A DNA stretch of 64,000 bases from Photobacterium ganghwense (GCF_003025595.1 NZ_PYMI01000003.1:806001-870000), one strand, 5' to 3'; shown: positions 24,545-33,922, numbered from the stretch's first letter. Translations and numbers: made by a program. The notes: a model not told the origin generated them from the letters alone.

Positions 24545-26254
24545 ATGTTAAAAACTACACTAGAAGCATATGCGGACAGCTTATTTGCTGATCGCAACGG
24601 GCAAGCACGACTCACGGCCTTAAAGGGCACGGTTGAGCTTGCCAACCTCATTCCGCCAACGGTTTCTTATGAAAGTCGGGGGAATGTGGTCATTATCGGG
24701 GCTGAAGCTGAAATTGTTGCTCTGGCTCCGCAATTCTCAGCGTTGAATTCTGTCACATTACTGGCGACGGAAGTGGCTGAGACTCCTGAACGCCGTGGCA
24801 ATGCTGACAGTGACACTCTGAATCGAAACAATGTGTATTTTGCCAACGCCCCGAGAGTCAAAGGCTACCTGGGCGCGTTTGACGTTGAGTGTGACATTCA
24901 GGGCGAGGTGCTGGCAGCGAATCTGGCGAAAGTGGCTATCGGACGTGAGTGTTTCGACCTTGTCGTTGATTTGACACCAACCGGTGTGATTGCGTCGGAA
25001 ATTCCGCCTCCGGGGTATTATGCCATTGGGGCAGGCAAGGCAGATCTGGCACAAATTGTTGAAGACTTGCCAGATATGATGGGCACGTTTGATAAGCCTA
25101 AATACTTTCGTCTGAACACTGATCTCTGCGCGCATTCTTCCCGTGGCGTTGAAGGATGTGATCGCTGTCTGGATGCATGTCCGGCTGGCGCGCTATCCAG
25201 TACCGGTCATTCCATTGAAATCAATCCCTACCTATGTCAGGGCGTAGGTACGTGCGCAACGGCCTGTCCGACTGAAGCTATTCAATATGCTTTACCTGAA
25301 GCAGAGAAGACGCAACATTTTGTGTATCAGCTACTGGCCAATTATCGTCAGGCTGGTGGCGAATCACCGGTTCTGATGTTTTATGGCCAGCGTGATGAAG
25401 CCTCTGTCAGCAAACGTCTGGAAACCCTGCCAACCTGTGTTTTGCCTGTTGCACTGGAAGAGTTGGCAACGGTAGGTATTGATACCTGGTTCAGTGCGCT
25501 GGTTTATGGTGCACATCAGGTTTTACTGGCGACGCACACTGCTTTCATTCCACCCACCATCGATCGTGTTCTTGCACATGAGTTGCAGACTGCCCATGCG
25601 TTTTTAACGGCGATGGGGTATGACGAAAGACGTCTGGATCTGTTTGATCTGAATGAACAGTCTCCGTATGCCGGATTTAATGCGCCATTACTTACCCATA
25701 ACCCAGCGACTGATTCAGCTCTTGATGGTTCAAAACGGGACAAATTGTTTGCAGCCCTGGATGCACTCTATGCCATTGCGCCTGAGCAACCTGCCACGTC
25801 TTCGGTTCCGGCTACCGCTCCTTATGGTTCGGTCACTTGTCAGACAGACGATTGTACTTTGTGCATGAGCTGTGTGGCAGTTTGTCCGACTCGTGCATTG
25901 CATGCCATTGGTGATCGCCCGGGTTTACTTTTTGTTGAACAAGATTGTGTTCAATGTGGCTTGTGTGAAAAAGCCTGTCCGGAAAAAGTTATTTCCCTGG
26001 CGCCTGGTATGAATTGGGACGCTGACGCGCGTCAGGCATCACGTCTGATTCACGAAGAAGAAGCCGCTTGTTGTATTACCTGCGGGAAGGCGTTTGCACC
26101 AGCATCTATGGTGAAAATGCTGACAGAAAAACTTCAGGGGCATTCGCATTTTCAGGGAGAAGCGATTCGGCGTTTGTCCATGTGTGAAGATTGCCGTGTT
26201 CGTGACATTTTCAGCACGATTGTTGATGACCCGGAAAGTCAGTTAAGGGTTTAG
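24545..26254 (+). CDS. Polyferredoxin (multiple 4Fe-4S clusters) of the fdh operon
   Basis: A 569-aa cytoplasmic iron-sulfur protein. A Rossmann-like N-terminal part (VVIIGAEAEIVALAP near 49-63) is followed by Cys clusters. These are CDRCLDACP and CQGVGTCATACP (about 205-240), CTLCMSCVAVCP and CVQCGLCEKACP (about 438-480), plus Cys pairs CCITCG and CEDC near the C-terminus. That suggests four 4Fe-4S clusters. It is the first gene of the sigma54-driven fdh operon, 10 nt before the chaperone gene. An electron-transfer or maturation role in formate oxidation is inferred. Homologues occur in the same place in other vibrios. Confidence 0.88.
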   Translation: MLKTTLEAYADSLFADRNGQARLTALKGTVELANLIPPTVSYESRGNVVIIGAEAEIVALAPQFSALNSVTLLATEVAETPERRGNADSDTLNRNNVYFANAPRVKGYLGAFDVECDIQGEVLAANLAKVAIGRECFDLVVDLTPTGVIASEIPPPGYYAIGAGKADLAQIVEDLPDMMGTFDKPKYFRLNTDLCAHSSRGVEGCDRCLDACPAGALSSTGHSIEINPYLCQGVGTCATACPTEAIQYALPEAEKTQHFVYQLLANYRQAGGESPVLMFYGQRDEASVSKRLETLPTCVLPVALEELATVGIDTWFSALVYGAHQVLLATHTAFIPPTIDRVLAHELQTAHAFLTAMGYDERRLDLFDLNEQSPYAGFNAPLLTHNPATDSALDGSKRDKLFAALDALYAIAPEQPATSSVPATAPYGSVTCQTDDCTLCMSCVAVCPTRALHAIGDRPGLLFVEQDCVQCGLCEKACPEKVISLAPGMNWDADARQASRLIHEEEAACCITCGKAFAPASMVKMLTEKLQGHSHFQGEAIRRLSMCEDCRVRDIFSTIVDDPESQLRV

Positions 26255-26264
26255 GAGCGCACTA

Positions 26265-26909
26265 ATGATTCAACCAAATTCACCCCAAGAGACGCTGCTG
26301 CAACCCGCTAGACAGCAAGACGATATCGCCTTGCGCGTCGATATTTACGCCATGCTGGCGCGTTTATTCAGACAGCCGCCCAATCAGCAGATCCTAACCT
26401 GGCTTTCAGAACTGGATGTGCAGATGCCGGAAGGCTCGATGCACGACAAAGCGCAGATGCAGGGAATGGCTGCGACCTGGCCGGTACTTCGACTGGCAGC
26501 CCAGACTACCTCGCTGCTCGCTGTTGAAGAAGAATATCAGGATCTGTTTATCGGTATCGGTCGCGGCGAAATTGTGCCATTTGGCTCCTGGTATCTGACC
26601 GGTTCGCTGATGGAAATGCCACTGGCGCATCTGCGTCGGGATCTGGCGATGATGGGGTTTGAGCGCGATGAAAGCGTGAAAGAGCCCGAAGACCATATTG
26701 CAGCACTGCTGGAAGTGATGGCGATGTTGGTGGAAAGCGGCACTAAAGAACAACAGCAACAGTTTTTTAATCGCCACATTGCCACCTGGTTTGAACGCCT
26801 TTGCAGCGATCTGAAAGCCGCCCAGAGCGCCGTGTTTTACAGCGCGGTTGCCGAGCTGGCATTGCAATTTCTGAATCTGGAGAAAACGCAGTTTGCTGCG
26901 TACCACTAA
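26265..26909 (+). CDS. TorD/DmsD family molybdoenzyme chaperone
   Basis: A 214-aa all-helical cytoplasmic chaperone. It shows the TorD-family pattern EEEYQDLFIGIGRGEIVPFGSWYLTG (read in parts, near 86-112) and EPEDHIAALLEVM near 142-154. Such proteins bind the Tat signal of a molybdo- or tungstoenzyme and hold it until the cofactor is in. The ribosome site AGGAG is 7 nt before the ATG. Sitting between the polyferredoxin and the Tat-dependent fdhA, it is the likely FdhA chaperone. Confidence 0.9.
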   Translation: MIQPNSPQETLLQPARQQDDIALRVDIYAMLARLFRQPPNQQILTWLSELDVQMPEGSMHDKAQMQGMAATWPVLRLAAQTTSLLAVEEEYQDLFIGIGRGEIVPFGSWYLTGSLMEMPLAHLRRDLAMMGFERDESVKEPEDHIAALLEVMAMLVESGTKEQQQQFFNRHIATWFERLCSDLKAAQSAVFYSAVAELALQFLNLEKTQFAAYH

Positions 26910-26974
26910 CATTAAGATCGCCCGAAAAAAGCGCAGACTGAGATCGGGAGACGACATTAAGGAGCAATCTTCTT

Positions 26975-27175
26975 ATGAGTGAGCAGAAGAAAACCAATCA
27001 GAGCCGCCGTCAGTTACTGAAAAGTGTTGGCCTGACTGTTGCGGCAGGTGCTGTGGCAGCCGGAACCACCCGAATCGTTCACGCTGAAGTGATTCAGCCT
27101 GAGGAAAACAACAATAACAACGAAACCCGATATCGCGAAACGCAGCACGTTCGTGATTATTACGAGACTTTGTAA
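26975..27175 (+). CDS. Small Tat-signal protein of the formate dehydrogenase region
   Basis: A 66-aa protein. A twin-arginine motif SRRQLLK at about residues 10-16, a hydrophobic core VGLTVAAGAVAAG and a cleavage region VHA-EV leave a mature part of only some 30 polar residues with an Asn run. This matches the small 'formate dehydrogenase region Tat target' family by context and form. The ribosome site is AAGGAG. The stop is 13 nt before the fdhA start. It may be a small periplasmic subunit or an assembly factor; the role is unknown. Confidence 0.85.
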   Translation: MSEQKKTNQSRRQLLKSVGLTVAAGAVAAGTTRIVHAEVIQPEENNNNNETRYRETQHVRDYYETL

Positions 27176-27188
27176 GGCGGAGCCATCC

Positions 27189-30044
27189 ATGAAATTGACA
27201 AAACGTTCCGACAACGTAAGCAAGGATGAAAACCAGTTTGGTATTTCACGTCGCTCATTTTTGCGTAACTCGTCACTGGCTGCGGCTGGTGGTGTTGCCG
27301 GTGCCGGTTTATTTGCGCCGGGAATGATGAAAAAAGCCGAAGCTAAAACCGTCGATCCCCAGTCTCCGACAGAAGTTAAACGGACAATCTGCTCACACTG
27401 CTCGGTGGGTTGCGGTATCTATGCTGAAGTTCAGGAAGGGGTCTGGACGGGGCAGGAGCCAGCCTTTGATCACCCGTTTAATGCCGGTGGCCACTGTGCG
27501 AAAGGGGCCGCGCTGCGTGAACACGGACACGGTGAACGCCGGGTGAAATACCCGATGAAGCTGGTGGACGGCAAATGGAAAAAGCTGAGCTGGGAACAGG
27601 CACTGGACGAAGTCAGCCAGCAGATCATGAAAATTCGTGAAGAATCCGGCCCGGACTCTGTGTACTGGCTGGGTTCGGCAAAACACAACAATGAGCAGGC
27701 TTACCTGTTCCGTAAACTGGCGTCGATTTGGGGAACCAACAATATTGACCACCAGGCGCGTATTTGTCACTCCACCACGGTTGCCGGGGTAGCCAATACC
27801 TGGGGTTACGGTGCGATGACCAACTCGCTGAACGACATGCACAATTGTAAGTCGATCCTGTTCATTGGCTCTAACCCGGCGGAAGCTCACCCGGTTGCGA
27901 TGCAACATATTCTGATCGCTAAAGAGCAGAACAGTTGCAAGATCGTGGTGGTTGACCCGCGTCGTACGCGCACCGCGGCGAAGTCGGACTTGTATGTGTC
28001 TTTACGTCCGGGTTCCGACGTGGCCTTTATCTGGGGCGTGCTGTACCACATCTTCAAAAACGGCTGGGAAGATAAAGAGTTTATTCGTCAGCGTGTCTGG
28101 GGAATGGATCAAGTGCGCGAAGAAGTTGCGCGCTGGACACCGGATGAAGTAGAGCGCGTCACCGGCGTGGCTGAATCCGATGTGTATCAGACCGCAAAAA
28201 TGCTGTCTGAAAACCGTCCGGGCTGTGTGGTTTGGTGTATGGGGGGGACTCAGCACACCACAGGTAACAACAACACCCGTGCGTACTGCATTCTTGAACT
28301 GGCGTTGGGTAACCTCGGCAAGTCGGGCGGTGGCGCGAACATTTTCCGTGGTCACGATAACGTACAGGGCGCGACGGACTTTGGCGTGCTGTCTGACAAC
28401 CTGCCGGGCTACTACGGTTTGGCGGATGGGGCATGGCAGCACTGGTCAACCGTCTGGGGTGTGGATTATGAGTGGCTGAAATCGCGATTCGATAACAACG
28501 AATATAACGGCAAGAAACCGATGAACAGTGCCGGTATTCCGGTATCACGCTGGATTGACGGGGTGCTGGAAGATAAAGCCAACATCGAGCAGAACGACAA
28601 CATCCGCGCCATGTTCTTCTGGGGCCATGCGGTGAACTCGCAAACCCGTGGTACTGAGATGAAAAAGGCGATGGAAAAACTGGATATGATGGTGATTGTT
28701 GACCCATATCCGGGCGTTGCCGCCGTAATGCATGGCCGTAAAGACAATGTGTACATTCTGCCGGCGACAACCCAATTTGAAACCACAGGTTCAGTGACGG
28801 CAACCAACCGTTCAGTTCAGTGGCGAGATCAGGTGATTGAGCCGCTATTCGAGTCAAAACCTGACCATGAAATTATGTACCTGCTGGCGAAGAAACTTGG
28901 TCTGGCCGAGCAGCTGTGTAAAAACATTCGGGTGGAAAATAACCAGCCGGTTATTGAAGACATCGTGCGTGAATACAACCGAGGAATGTGGACGATCGGT
29001 TATACCGGTCAAAGTCCGGAGCGACTAAAAGCGCACCAGCAGAACTGGCACACCTTTAACAAGACCACGCTGGAAGCAGAGGGTGGTGTGGCCAACGGGG
29101 AAACCTATGGTCTGCCTTGGCCGTGTTGGGGCACCCCGGAGATGAAGCACCCGGGCACCCATATCCTGTATGACACATCCAAAACCGTCGCCCGTGGGGG
29201 CGGTAACTTCCGTGCCCGCTTTGGTGTGGAACGCAACGGAGAAAGCCTGCTGGCTGAAGACAGCTTCTCGCTGGGTTGTGAGCTGGAAGATGGCTTCCCC
29301 GAGTTTACCGACAAAATGCTCAAGCAACTGGGTTGGTGGGATGATCTGACCGAGGAAGAAAAAGCGCTGGCGGAAGGTAAAAACTGGAAGACCGATCTGT
29401 CCGGCGGTATCCAGCGTGTTGCGATTAAACATGGTTGTATTCCGTTCGGTAACGCCAAAGCCCGTGCGGTGGTCTGGACATTCCCGGATGCCGTTCCTCT
29501 GCATCGTGAGCCGCTGTATACCCCTCGCCGCGATCTGGTCGCGGATTATCCGACCTGGGAAGACAGTCAGGCAATGTTCCGTCTGCCGACATTGTACAAG
29601 TCTATCCAAGATAAAGATGTGTCCGGCGAATACCCAATCGTACTGACTTCCGGTCGTTTGGTGGAATATGAAGGAGGCGGTGATGAAACCCGCTCGAATC
29701 CTTGGCTGGCTGAGCTGCAGCAGGAAATGTTTGTTGAAGTGAACCCGAAAGATGCCAACGATATCGGCTTCAAAGATGGTGACATGGTGTGGGTAGAAGG
29801 TGCCGAGAAGGGCCGTATCCGCGTGAAAGCCATGGTAACCCGACGGGTGAAACCGGGAATGGCCTTCATTCCTTTCCACTTCGGTGGGTATTTCGAAGGC
29901 ACCGACCTGCGTCCGAATTATCCGGAAGGCTCGGCACCGTATATTTCCGGTGAGGCGGCTAACACCGCGACAACCTATGGTTATGACCCTGTGACTCAGA
30001 TGCAGGAAACCAAAGTTACCCTTTGTAAAATCAGTAAAGCATAA
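27189..30044 (+). CDS. fdhA: Formate dehydrogenase catalytic subunit (W/Mo-bisMGD, Cys type)
   Basis: Oxidises formate to CO2 in the periplasm. The 951-aa protein has a Tat signal (SRRSFLRNS near 21-29), a 4Fe-4S motif CSHCSVGC...CAKGA (about 68-105), and the active-site residue in RICHSTTVAGVANT. That residue is Cys193 (codon TGT), not selenocysteine. The bisMGD-binding part ends with a C-terminal dinucleotide-binding domain (YPIVLTSGRLVEYEGGGDETRSNP). I start at 27189, preceded by AAGGCGGAG, because an upstream in-frame start would lack a ribosome site. It is followed by fdhB after 12 nt. The neighbouring tungstate importer suggests tungsten may be used. Confidence 0.95.
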   Translation: MKLTKRSDNVSKDENQFGISRRSFLRNSSLAAAGGVAGAGLFAPGMMKKAEAKTVDPQSPTEVKRTICSHCSVGCGIYAEVQEGVWTGQEPAFDHPFNAGGHCAKGAALREHGHGERRVKYPMKLVDGKWKKLSWEQALDEVSQQIMKIREESGPDSVYWLGSAKHNNEQAYLFRKLASIWGTNNIDHQARICHSTTVAGVANTWGYGAMTNSLNDMHNCKSILFIGSNPAEAHPVAMQHILIAKEQNSCKIVVVDPRRTRTAAKSDLYVSLRPGSDVAFIWGVLYHIFKNGWEDKEFIRQRVWGMDQVREEVARWTPDEVERVTGVAESDVYQTAKMLSENRPGCVVWCMGGTQHTTGNNNTRAYCILELALGNLGKSGGGANIFRGHDNVQGATDFGVLSDNLPGYYGLADGAWQHWSTVWGVDYEWLKSRFDNNEYNGKKPMNSAGIPVSRWIDGVLEDKANIEQNDNIRAMFFWGHAVNSQTRGTEMKKAMEKLDMMVIVDPYPGVAAVMHGRKDNVYILPATTQFETTGSVTATNRSVQWRDQVIEPLFESKPDHEIMYLLAKKLGLAEQLCKNIRVENNQPVIEDIVREYNRGMWTIGYTGQSPERLKAHQQNWHTFNKTTLEAEGGVANGETYGLPWPCWGTPEMKHPGTHILYDTSKTVARGGGNFRARFGVERNGESLLAEDSFSLGCELEDGFPEFTDKMLKQLGWWDDLTEEEKALAEGKNWKTDLSGGIQRVAIKHGCIPFGNAKARAVVWTFPDAVPLHREPLYTPRRDLVADYPTWEDSQAMFRLPTLYKSIQDKDVSGEYPIVLTSGRLVEYEGGGDETRSNPWLAELQQEMFVEVNPKDANDIGFKDGDMVWVEGAEKGRIRVKAMVTRRVKPGMAFIPFHFGGYFEGTDLRPNYPEGSAPYISGEAANTATTYGYDPVTQMQETKVTLCKISKA

Positions 30045-30056
30045 GGAGTCACTCAG

Positions 30057-30674
30057 ATGGCACGTATGAAATTTCTTTGTGACTCAAAGCGTTGTATTGA
30101 ATGCAACGGTTGTGTGACAGCTTGTAAAAACGAAAACGATGATGCACTGGAATGGGGTATTCAGCGCCGCCGCGTGGTGACACTGAACGACGGCGAGCCG
30201 AATGAAAATTCAATCTCCGTTGCCTGCATGCACTGCAGTGACGCGCCTTGTATGGCGGTGTGCCCGGCTGACTGCTTTGTTCAGACGGAAGATGGCATTG
30301 TGCTGCACAACAAAGATCTCTGCATCGGTTGTGGTTACTGTCTGTTTGCTTGCCCGTTTGGTGCGCCGCAGTTCCCGAAACAAACGGCATTTGCTGAACG
30401 TGGCAAGATGGACAAGTGCACCTTCTGCGCCGGTGGGCCGGAAGTGGAAAACGGCTCGGTGGAAGAGCGTCAGAAATACGGAGCCAACCGTATTGCGGAA
30501 GGTAAACTGCCAATGTGTGCATCTCTGTGTTCAACCAAAGCGCTGCTGGCTGGTGATGCGGCGAAAATCTCTGACGTCTATCGCCAGCGTGTTGTTGCGC
30601 GTGGAGCGAAAGAAGCCGGATGGGCCAATGCGGATGATCTGGCGTACGACGCCGGTCAGGTACGCAAAGCCTGA
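30057..30674 (+). CDS. fdhB: Formate dehydrogenase iron-sulfur (beta) subunit
   Basis: A 205-aa electron-transfer subunit. Four Cys clusters are visible: CIECNGCVTACKNEND, CMHCSDAPCMAVCPADC, CIGCGYCLFACPFG, and CTFCAGG with CASLCSTKALL. This is enough for four 4Fe-4S centres that pass electrons from FdhA to the cytochrome b subunit. No own signal peptide, so it is probably exported with FdhA by the Tat system. AAGGAG lies upstream of the ATG. A 92-nt gap with overlapping inverted repeats separates it from fdhC. Confidence 0.94.
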   Translation: MARMKFLCDSKRCIECNGCVTACKNENDDALEWGIQRRRVVTLNDGEPNENSISVACMHCSDAPCMAVCPADCFVQTEDGIVLHNKDLCIGCGYCLFACPFGAPQFPKQTAFAERGKMDKCTFCAGGPEVENGSVEERQKYGANRIAEGKLPMCASLCSTKALLAGDAAKISDVYRQRVVARGAKEAGWANADDLAYDAGQVRKA

Positions 30675-30682
30675 GTGAACGT

Positions 30683-30737
30683 GCTGACCGACTCTGAGCT
30701 TGTTTCTGACAGGGGCAGGGCTGGTCAGCCTCAGAGT
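30683..30737 (+). promoter_or_regulatory. Interleaved inverted repeats between fdhB and fdhC
   Basis: GCTGACC (30683-30689) can pair with GGTCAGC (30723-30729), and ACTCTGAG (30691-30698) with CTCAGAGT (30730-30737). The order is a-b-a'-b', so the two helices are either a pseudoknot or alternatives. They precede the fdhC ribosome site by about 25 nt. No T-run follows, so it is not a plain terminator. Confidence 0.65.
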
Positions 30738-30766
30738 TAACACTGTTTTTTACAGTCGGGAGTTTT

Positions 30767-31843
30767 ATGACTAAGCGAATGCAACGCTGGCTGACGATGC
30801 TCTGCACCGCTTTTGTGTTGATGCTTTCTGTATCGGTGTTCGCCGCCGACGAATCCGATGCCAGCAAAGAAAGTACGCGTCTGGGTGAATCGGTTGTACA
30901 GCGTGAAGCCGTTGGCTTTGCGGGGGCTGACTACTGGCGCATGGTAAAAGATGGCCAGGAAGGCTATACCACGTCAAAATCACCAGAACATGGCGTGTTG
31001 ATTCGGGTGCCGGGGCAGACCTGGTACATTCTGAAAGAAAAATGGATGTCGCCGTTAGGGGCACTGGCGATTTTCGGCAGCCTGGTACTGGTTGGGCTGG
31101 CTTACGTTTTGGTCGGACCCATCAAACTGAGCGCCCCGAAAACCGGGCGAAAAATCAAGCGCTGGAGTCGCTGGGACAGGGCACTGCACTGGAGTATGGC
31201 CTTTACCTTTTTGACGCTCGCTTTCAGTGGCCTCACTATTGTGTACGGCAAACACTTTATTAAGCCTGTGGTACCAACGGAACTGTGGGGTTGGATTATC
31301 TATGCAGCCAAACAGTACCATAACTACATGGGGCCGCTGTTTGCCGTACTGCTGACTGTGATGTTGCTGAAATGGTGGAGAAAGAGCCTATTTACCAAAG
31401 TGGATCTGCAATGGTTCATGAAAATGGGCGGCATGATGGGGAAACACAAAGGGTCGCATCCGTCAGCCGGATTCTCGAATGGCGGTGAAAAGGTGATTTA
31501 CTGGCTGTTGATTTTCTTCGGTCTGTTCATTGCTGTCAGCGGCTTTGTGCTGGATTTTCCTATCTTCGGGCAGACCCGTGCTGATATGGAGCTTTCTAAT
31601 CTGGTGCATATGTTCTCAGCACTGATTCTGATTTGTGGATTTATCTTCCACATATACATCGGTCTGTTCGGGATGGAAGCTGCCCTTGATGGCATGGTCA
31701 CAGGTGAAGTGGATGAGACATGGGCGAAAGAGCACCATGATCTGTGGTATGAAGAGGTCAAAGATCTGCCTGAAAACCAGCCGGGTTATGATGTAAACGC
31801 TGAAGCTGCCCGTAAAGGGAAGACCGTAAAGGATAACGTGTAA
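30767..31843 (+). CDS. fdhC: Formate dehydrogenase cytochrome b (gamma) subunit
   Basis: A 358-aa inner-membrane di-heme cytochrome b that hands electrons to quinone. A Sec signal peptide (about 1-24, ending SVFA-AD) leads to a periplasmic stretch, then a membrane segment near 96-115. The conserved RWDRALHWSMAFTFLTLAFSG near 137 follows, with further segments carrying His residues (QYHNYMG, NLVHMFSALILICGFIFHIYIG). This gamma type is longer than E. coli FdnI. It ends the fdh operon; a terminator follows at 31942. Confidence 0.93.
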   Translation: MTKRMQRWLTMLCTAFVLMLSVSVFAADESDASKESTRLGESVVQREAVGFAGADYWRMVKDGQEGYTTSKSPEHGVLIRVPGQTWYILKEKWMSPLGALAIFGSLVLVGLAYVLVGPIKLSAPKTGRKIKRWSRWDRALHWSMAFTFLTLAFSGLTIVYGKHFIKPVVPTELWGWIIYAAKQYHNYMGPLFAVLLTVMLLKWWRKSLFTKVDLQWFMKMGGMMGKHKGSHPSAGFSNGGEKVIYWLLIFFGLFIAVSGFVLDFPIFGQTRADMELSNLVHMFSALILICGFIFHIYIGLFGMEAALDGMVTGEVDETWAKEHHDLWYEEVKDLPENQPGYDVNAEAARKGKTVKDNV

Positions 31844-31941
31844 CCATTTACGCCGGAGGGTGTTCATTGAGTCATAGCCGCTACGTCTTGTCGCAGTGGC
31901 AATGGATGAATTGAAACCCAAACGGAATACACTCGGCATAG

Positions 31942-31977
31942 CAGGCCAACTACGTATCGTGGTTGGCCTGTTTTTAT
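31942..31977 (+). terminator. Rho-independent terminator of the fdh operon
   Basis: A 9-bp stem CAGGCCAAC / GTTGGCCTG with an 11-nt loop, then TTTTTATTT. The rest of the 300-nt gap before cobB (start 32143) is AT-rich and should hold the cobB promoter. Confidence 0.82.
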
Positions 31978-32142
31978 TTCTGCTGTGTTTGTCGGTCTGT
32001 ATCTTCATAAAAAGGTGTCTAGTGCACTATAACTTTGTATTTGATGATAACTTTAAGACTAATGTCGTAAGCCTCAAACTTATATCAACATAAAAACAAT
32101 GGTATAAAGTCTATAGGAGAATGATTTTGTAAGGATGCCATC

Positions 32143-32856
32143 ATGAAATTCCCATATCGAAATATTGTTGTGTTAACCGGCGCCGGTATCTCAGCTGAGT
32201 CAGGCATTCGTACCTTTCGAGATCAGGACGGCTTATGGGAAAACCACCGTATAGAAGATGTGGCTACGCCGGAAGGCTACCACCGAGATCCGGGTTTGGT
32301 GCAGAGCTTTTATAATCAACGCAGGCAGCAGCTGGAAAGCGGGACGGTGTTTCCCAATGCTGCGCATAAAGCTTTGGCTCGCCTTGAAAAAGAGCTGGAC
32401 GGTAAAGTCACGGTCGTCACGCAGAATATTGATAACTTGCATGAAGAAGCTGGCAGTAAAAACGTCATCCACATGCATGGTGAATTGCTGAAAGCGCAAT
32501 GCAGCCGAACCGGCCAGACAATTGAATGGAGTGGCGACCTGTCTCAGGATGATCATTGCCATTGCTGTCAGCTGCCTTCGCCACTACGACCTAATGTGGT
32601 GTGGTTTGGTGAGATGCCAATTGGCATGGACCGTATTCACCAGGCGCTAATGGAAGCTGACTTGTTTATTTCTATCGGGACATCGGGTGCAGTATACCCG
32701 GCAGCAGGATTTGTCCATGAAGCTGCCTTACATGGCGCACACACGGTTGAGTTAAATCTCGAACCCAGTGAGGTAGAAAGTGAGTTTACTGAAAAACGCT
32801 ATGGCCCGGCTTCAGTAATCGTCCCTGAGTATATCCATGAGATTCTGGAAGGCTAA
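32143..32856 (+). CDS. cobB: NAD-dependent protein deacylase (sirtuin) CobB
   Basis: A 237-aa class III sirtuin that removes acetyl, and probably succinyl, groups from lysine. Motifs: [18 protein letters not shown] (residues 10-27), the Tyr/Arg pair in FYNQRRQQ typical of desuccinylating sirtuins, and [12 protein letters not shown]. The catalytic His is in HMHGE. Cys residues in CSRTG and HCHCC take the zinc-site position, and VWFGEMP follows. It appears monocistronic with a strong terminator after it. The short N-terminus equals the short CobB form. Confidence 0.94.
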   Translation: MKFPYRNIVVLTGAGISAESGIRTFRDQDGLWENHRIEDVATPEGYHRDPGLVQSFYNQRRQQLESGTVFPNAAHKALARLEKELDGKVTVVTQNIDNLHEEAGSKNVIHMHGELLKAQCSRTGQTIEWSGDLSQDDHCHCCQLPSPLRPNVVWFGEMPIGMDRIHQALMEADLFISIGTSGAVYPAAGFVHEAALHGAHTVELNLEPSEVESEFTEKRYGPASVIVPEYIHEILEG

Positions 32857-32903
32857 TTCACGTCGCTAGTTCGCTTGTATCTTGCAGACGTATATCCATG
32901 ACG

Positions 32904-32937
32904 AAAAAGCATCAGGCAAAACCTGATGCTTTTTTAT
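32904..32937 (+). terminator. Rho-independent terminator after cobB
   Basis: A 13-bp stem from AAAAAGCATCAGG and CCTGATGCTTTTT around a CAAAA loop, about 48 nt after the stop. Confidence 0.88.
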
Positions 32938-33036
32938 TTAGCACGATACTTGTTCCGGATGATTAACGCTTTTTGACTCTTCGGTGAATGATGCGAGAAA
33001 GCTGAACAAGCTAGAAGCAGGCAAGGAGATCGTTGT

Positions 33037-33423
33037 ATGAATGAAAGGAAAATGATAAGTCATATTGATCACGTGGTTCTGACCGTCTCTGATATCGACG
33101 TTTCACTGCAGTTTTATGTGCGGGTGTTTGGTATGGAAGCCATCAGTTTTGCTAACGGGCGGAAGGCATTACGATTTGGCAATCAGAAAATTAATCTGCA
33201 AACCCTCGGACAAGAACCCAGAAATCATGCCCAAGTCGGGTCGGGGGATCTGTGTCTGATTACCCATTGGTCACTTGAAGCGGTGATTGCGCATTTGGTT
33301 CAGGAAGGTGTAGAGATTGTCGAAGGCCCGGTCAGCAAGTCAGGTGCGGTTGGGGACATTGAATCTGTCTATTTCCTGGATCCGGATAAGAACCTGATTG
33401 AGGTCAGTGTCTATGTTTTGTAA
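33037..33423 (+). CDS. VOC family (glyoxalase-like) protein
   Basis: A 128-aa single-domain vicinal oxygen chelate protein: IDHVVLTVSDIDVSLQFYVRVFGME at the start, LCLITHWSLEAVIAHL in the middle and VYFLDPDKNLIEVSVY at the end. The metal ligands expected are His7-10 region, a central His/Gln and the final Glu. The reaction is not deducible; relatives include fosfomycin-resistance-like and dioxygenase-like proteins. The ATG follows AAGGAG at a good distance. Apparently alone. Confidence 0.85.
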   Translation: MNERKMISHIDHVVLTVSDIDVSLQFYVRVFGMEAISFANGRKALRFGNQKINLQTLGQEPRNHAQVGSGDLCLITHWSLEAVIAHLVQEGVEIVEGPVSKSGAVGDIESVYFLDPDKNLIEVSVYVL

Positions 33424-33499
33424 ACAAACAGGTAAACAGAGCAGGCGGAAATACTGTCCCGCCTGCTCGTTCACTGCTTAGTGTTTCGAGATATGTTCT

Positions 33500-33922
33500 T
33501 TATGCTTCAGCGTACTGCCCGAACCATTTCACACGCAGAAGATCGTAGCTCCAGTTAAAAATCAGCGCATAGACCAGGAAAAACAGGACTACGCTGATAT
33601 CCAGAATCAGTACCGTCCAGAAATCCAGCTGTAAGGCCCACATCAGGAACGGAATGGTCACAAGCAATAACCCGCCTTCAAATCCCAGCGCATGCGAAAT
33701 ACGTGTAATCAGCGTTCGAGATAACCGTTCTGCACCGAACAGGCGGTCGAACATCAAGTTGTACAGGTAGTTCCAGGTCATAGCCATAAGCGACAAGGCA
33801 AAACCGATAGCGCCGATTTCAGCGGGGTTATGCTGAGTAAACAGTTTCGCGCCCAGCATCATGAGACTCAGTGCAAATAATTCGAATAATACAGAGTGAA
33901 GAATACGTTCTTTAACAGACAT
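33500..33922 (-). CDS. PACE family efflux transporter
   Basis: A 140-aa inner-membrane protein made of two tandem transmembrane pairs, as in the proteobacterial antimicrobial compound efflux family (AceI type). Signs: KERILHSVLFELFALSLMM with the membrane-embedded acidic Glu near residue 14, then MTWNYLYNLMFD, and in the second half RISHALGFEGGLLL and FNWSYDLLRVKWFG. Substrates of relatives are biocides and polyamines. It is divergent from a LysR gene 90 nt away, the usual AceI/AceR arrangement. Confidence 0.9.
   Translation of the reverse strand: MSVKERILHSVLFELFALSLMMLGAKLFTQHNPAEIGAIGFALSLMAMTWNYLYNLMFDRLFGAERLSRTLITRISHALGFEGGLLLVTIPFLMWALQLDFWTVLILDISVVLFFLVYALIFNWSYDLLRVKWFGQYAEA

Noticed and set aside
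27765-27767. Selenocysteine at the formate dehydrogenase active site
   Set aside because: The codon is TGT (Cys), not TGA.
31896-32093. 65-codon frame after fdhC
   Set aside because: It spans the fdh terminator hairpin and lacks a ribosome site.
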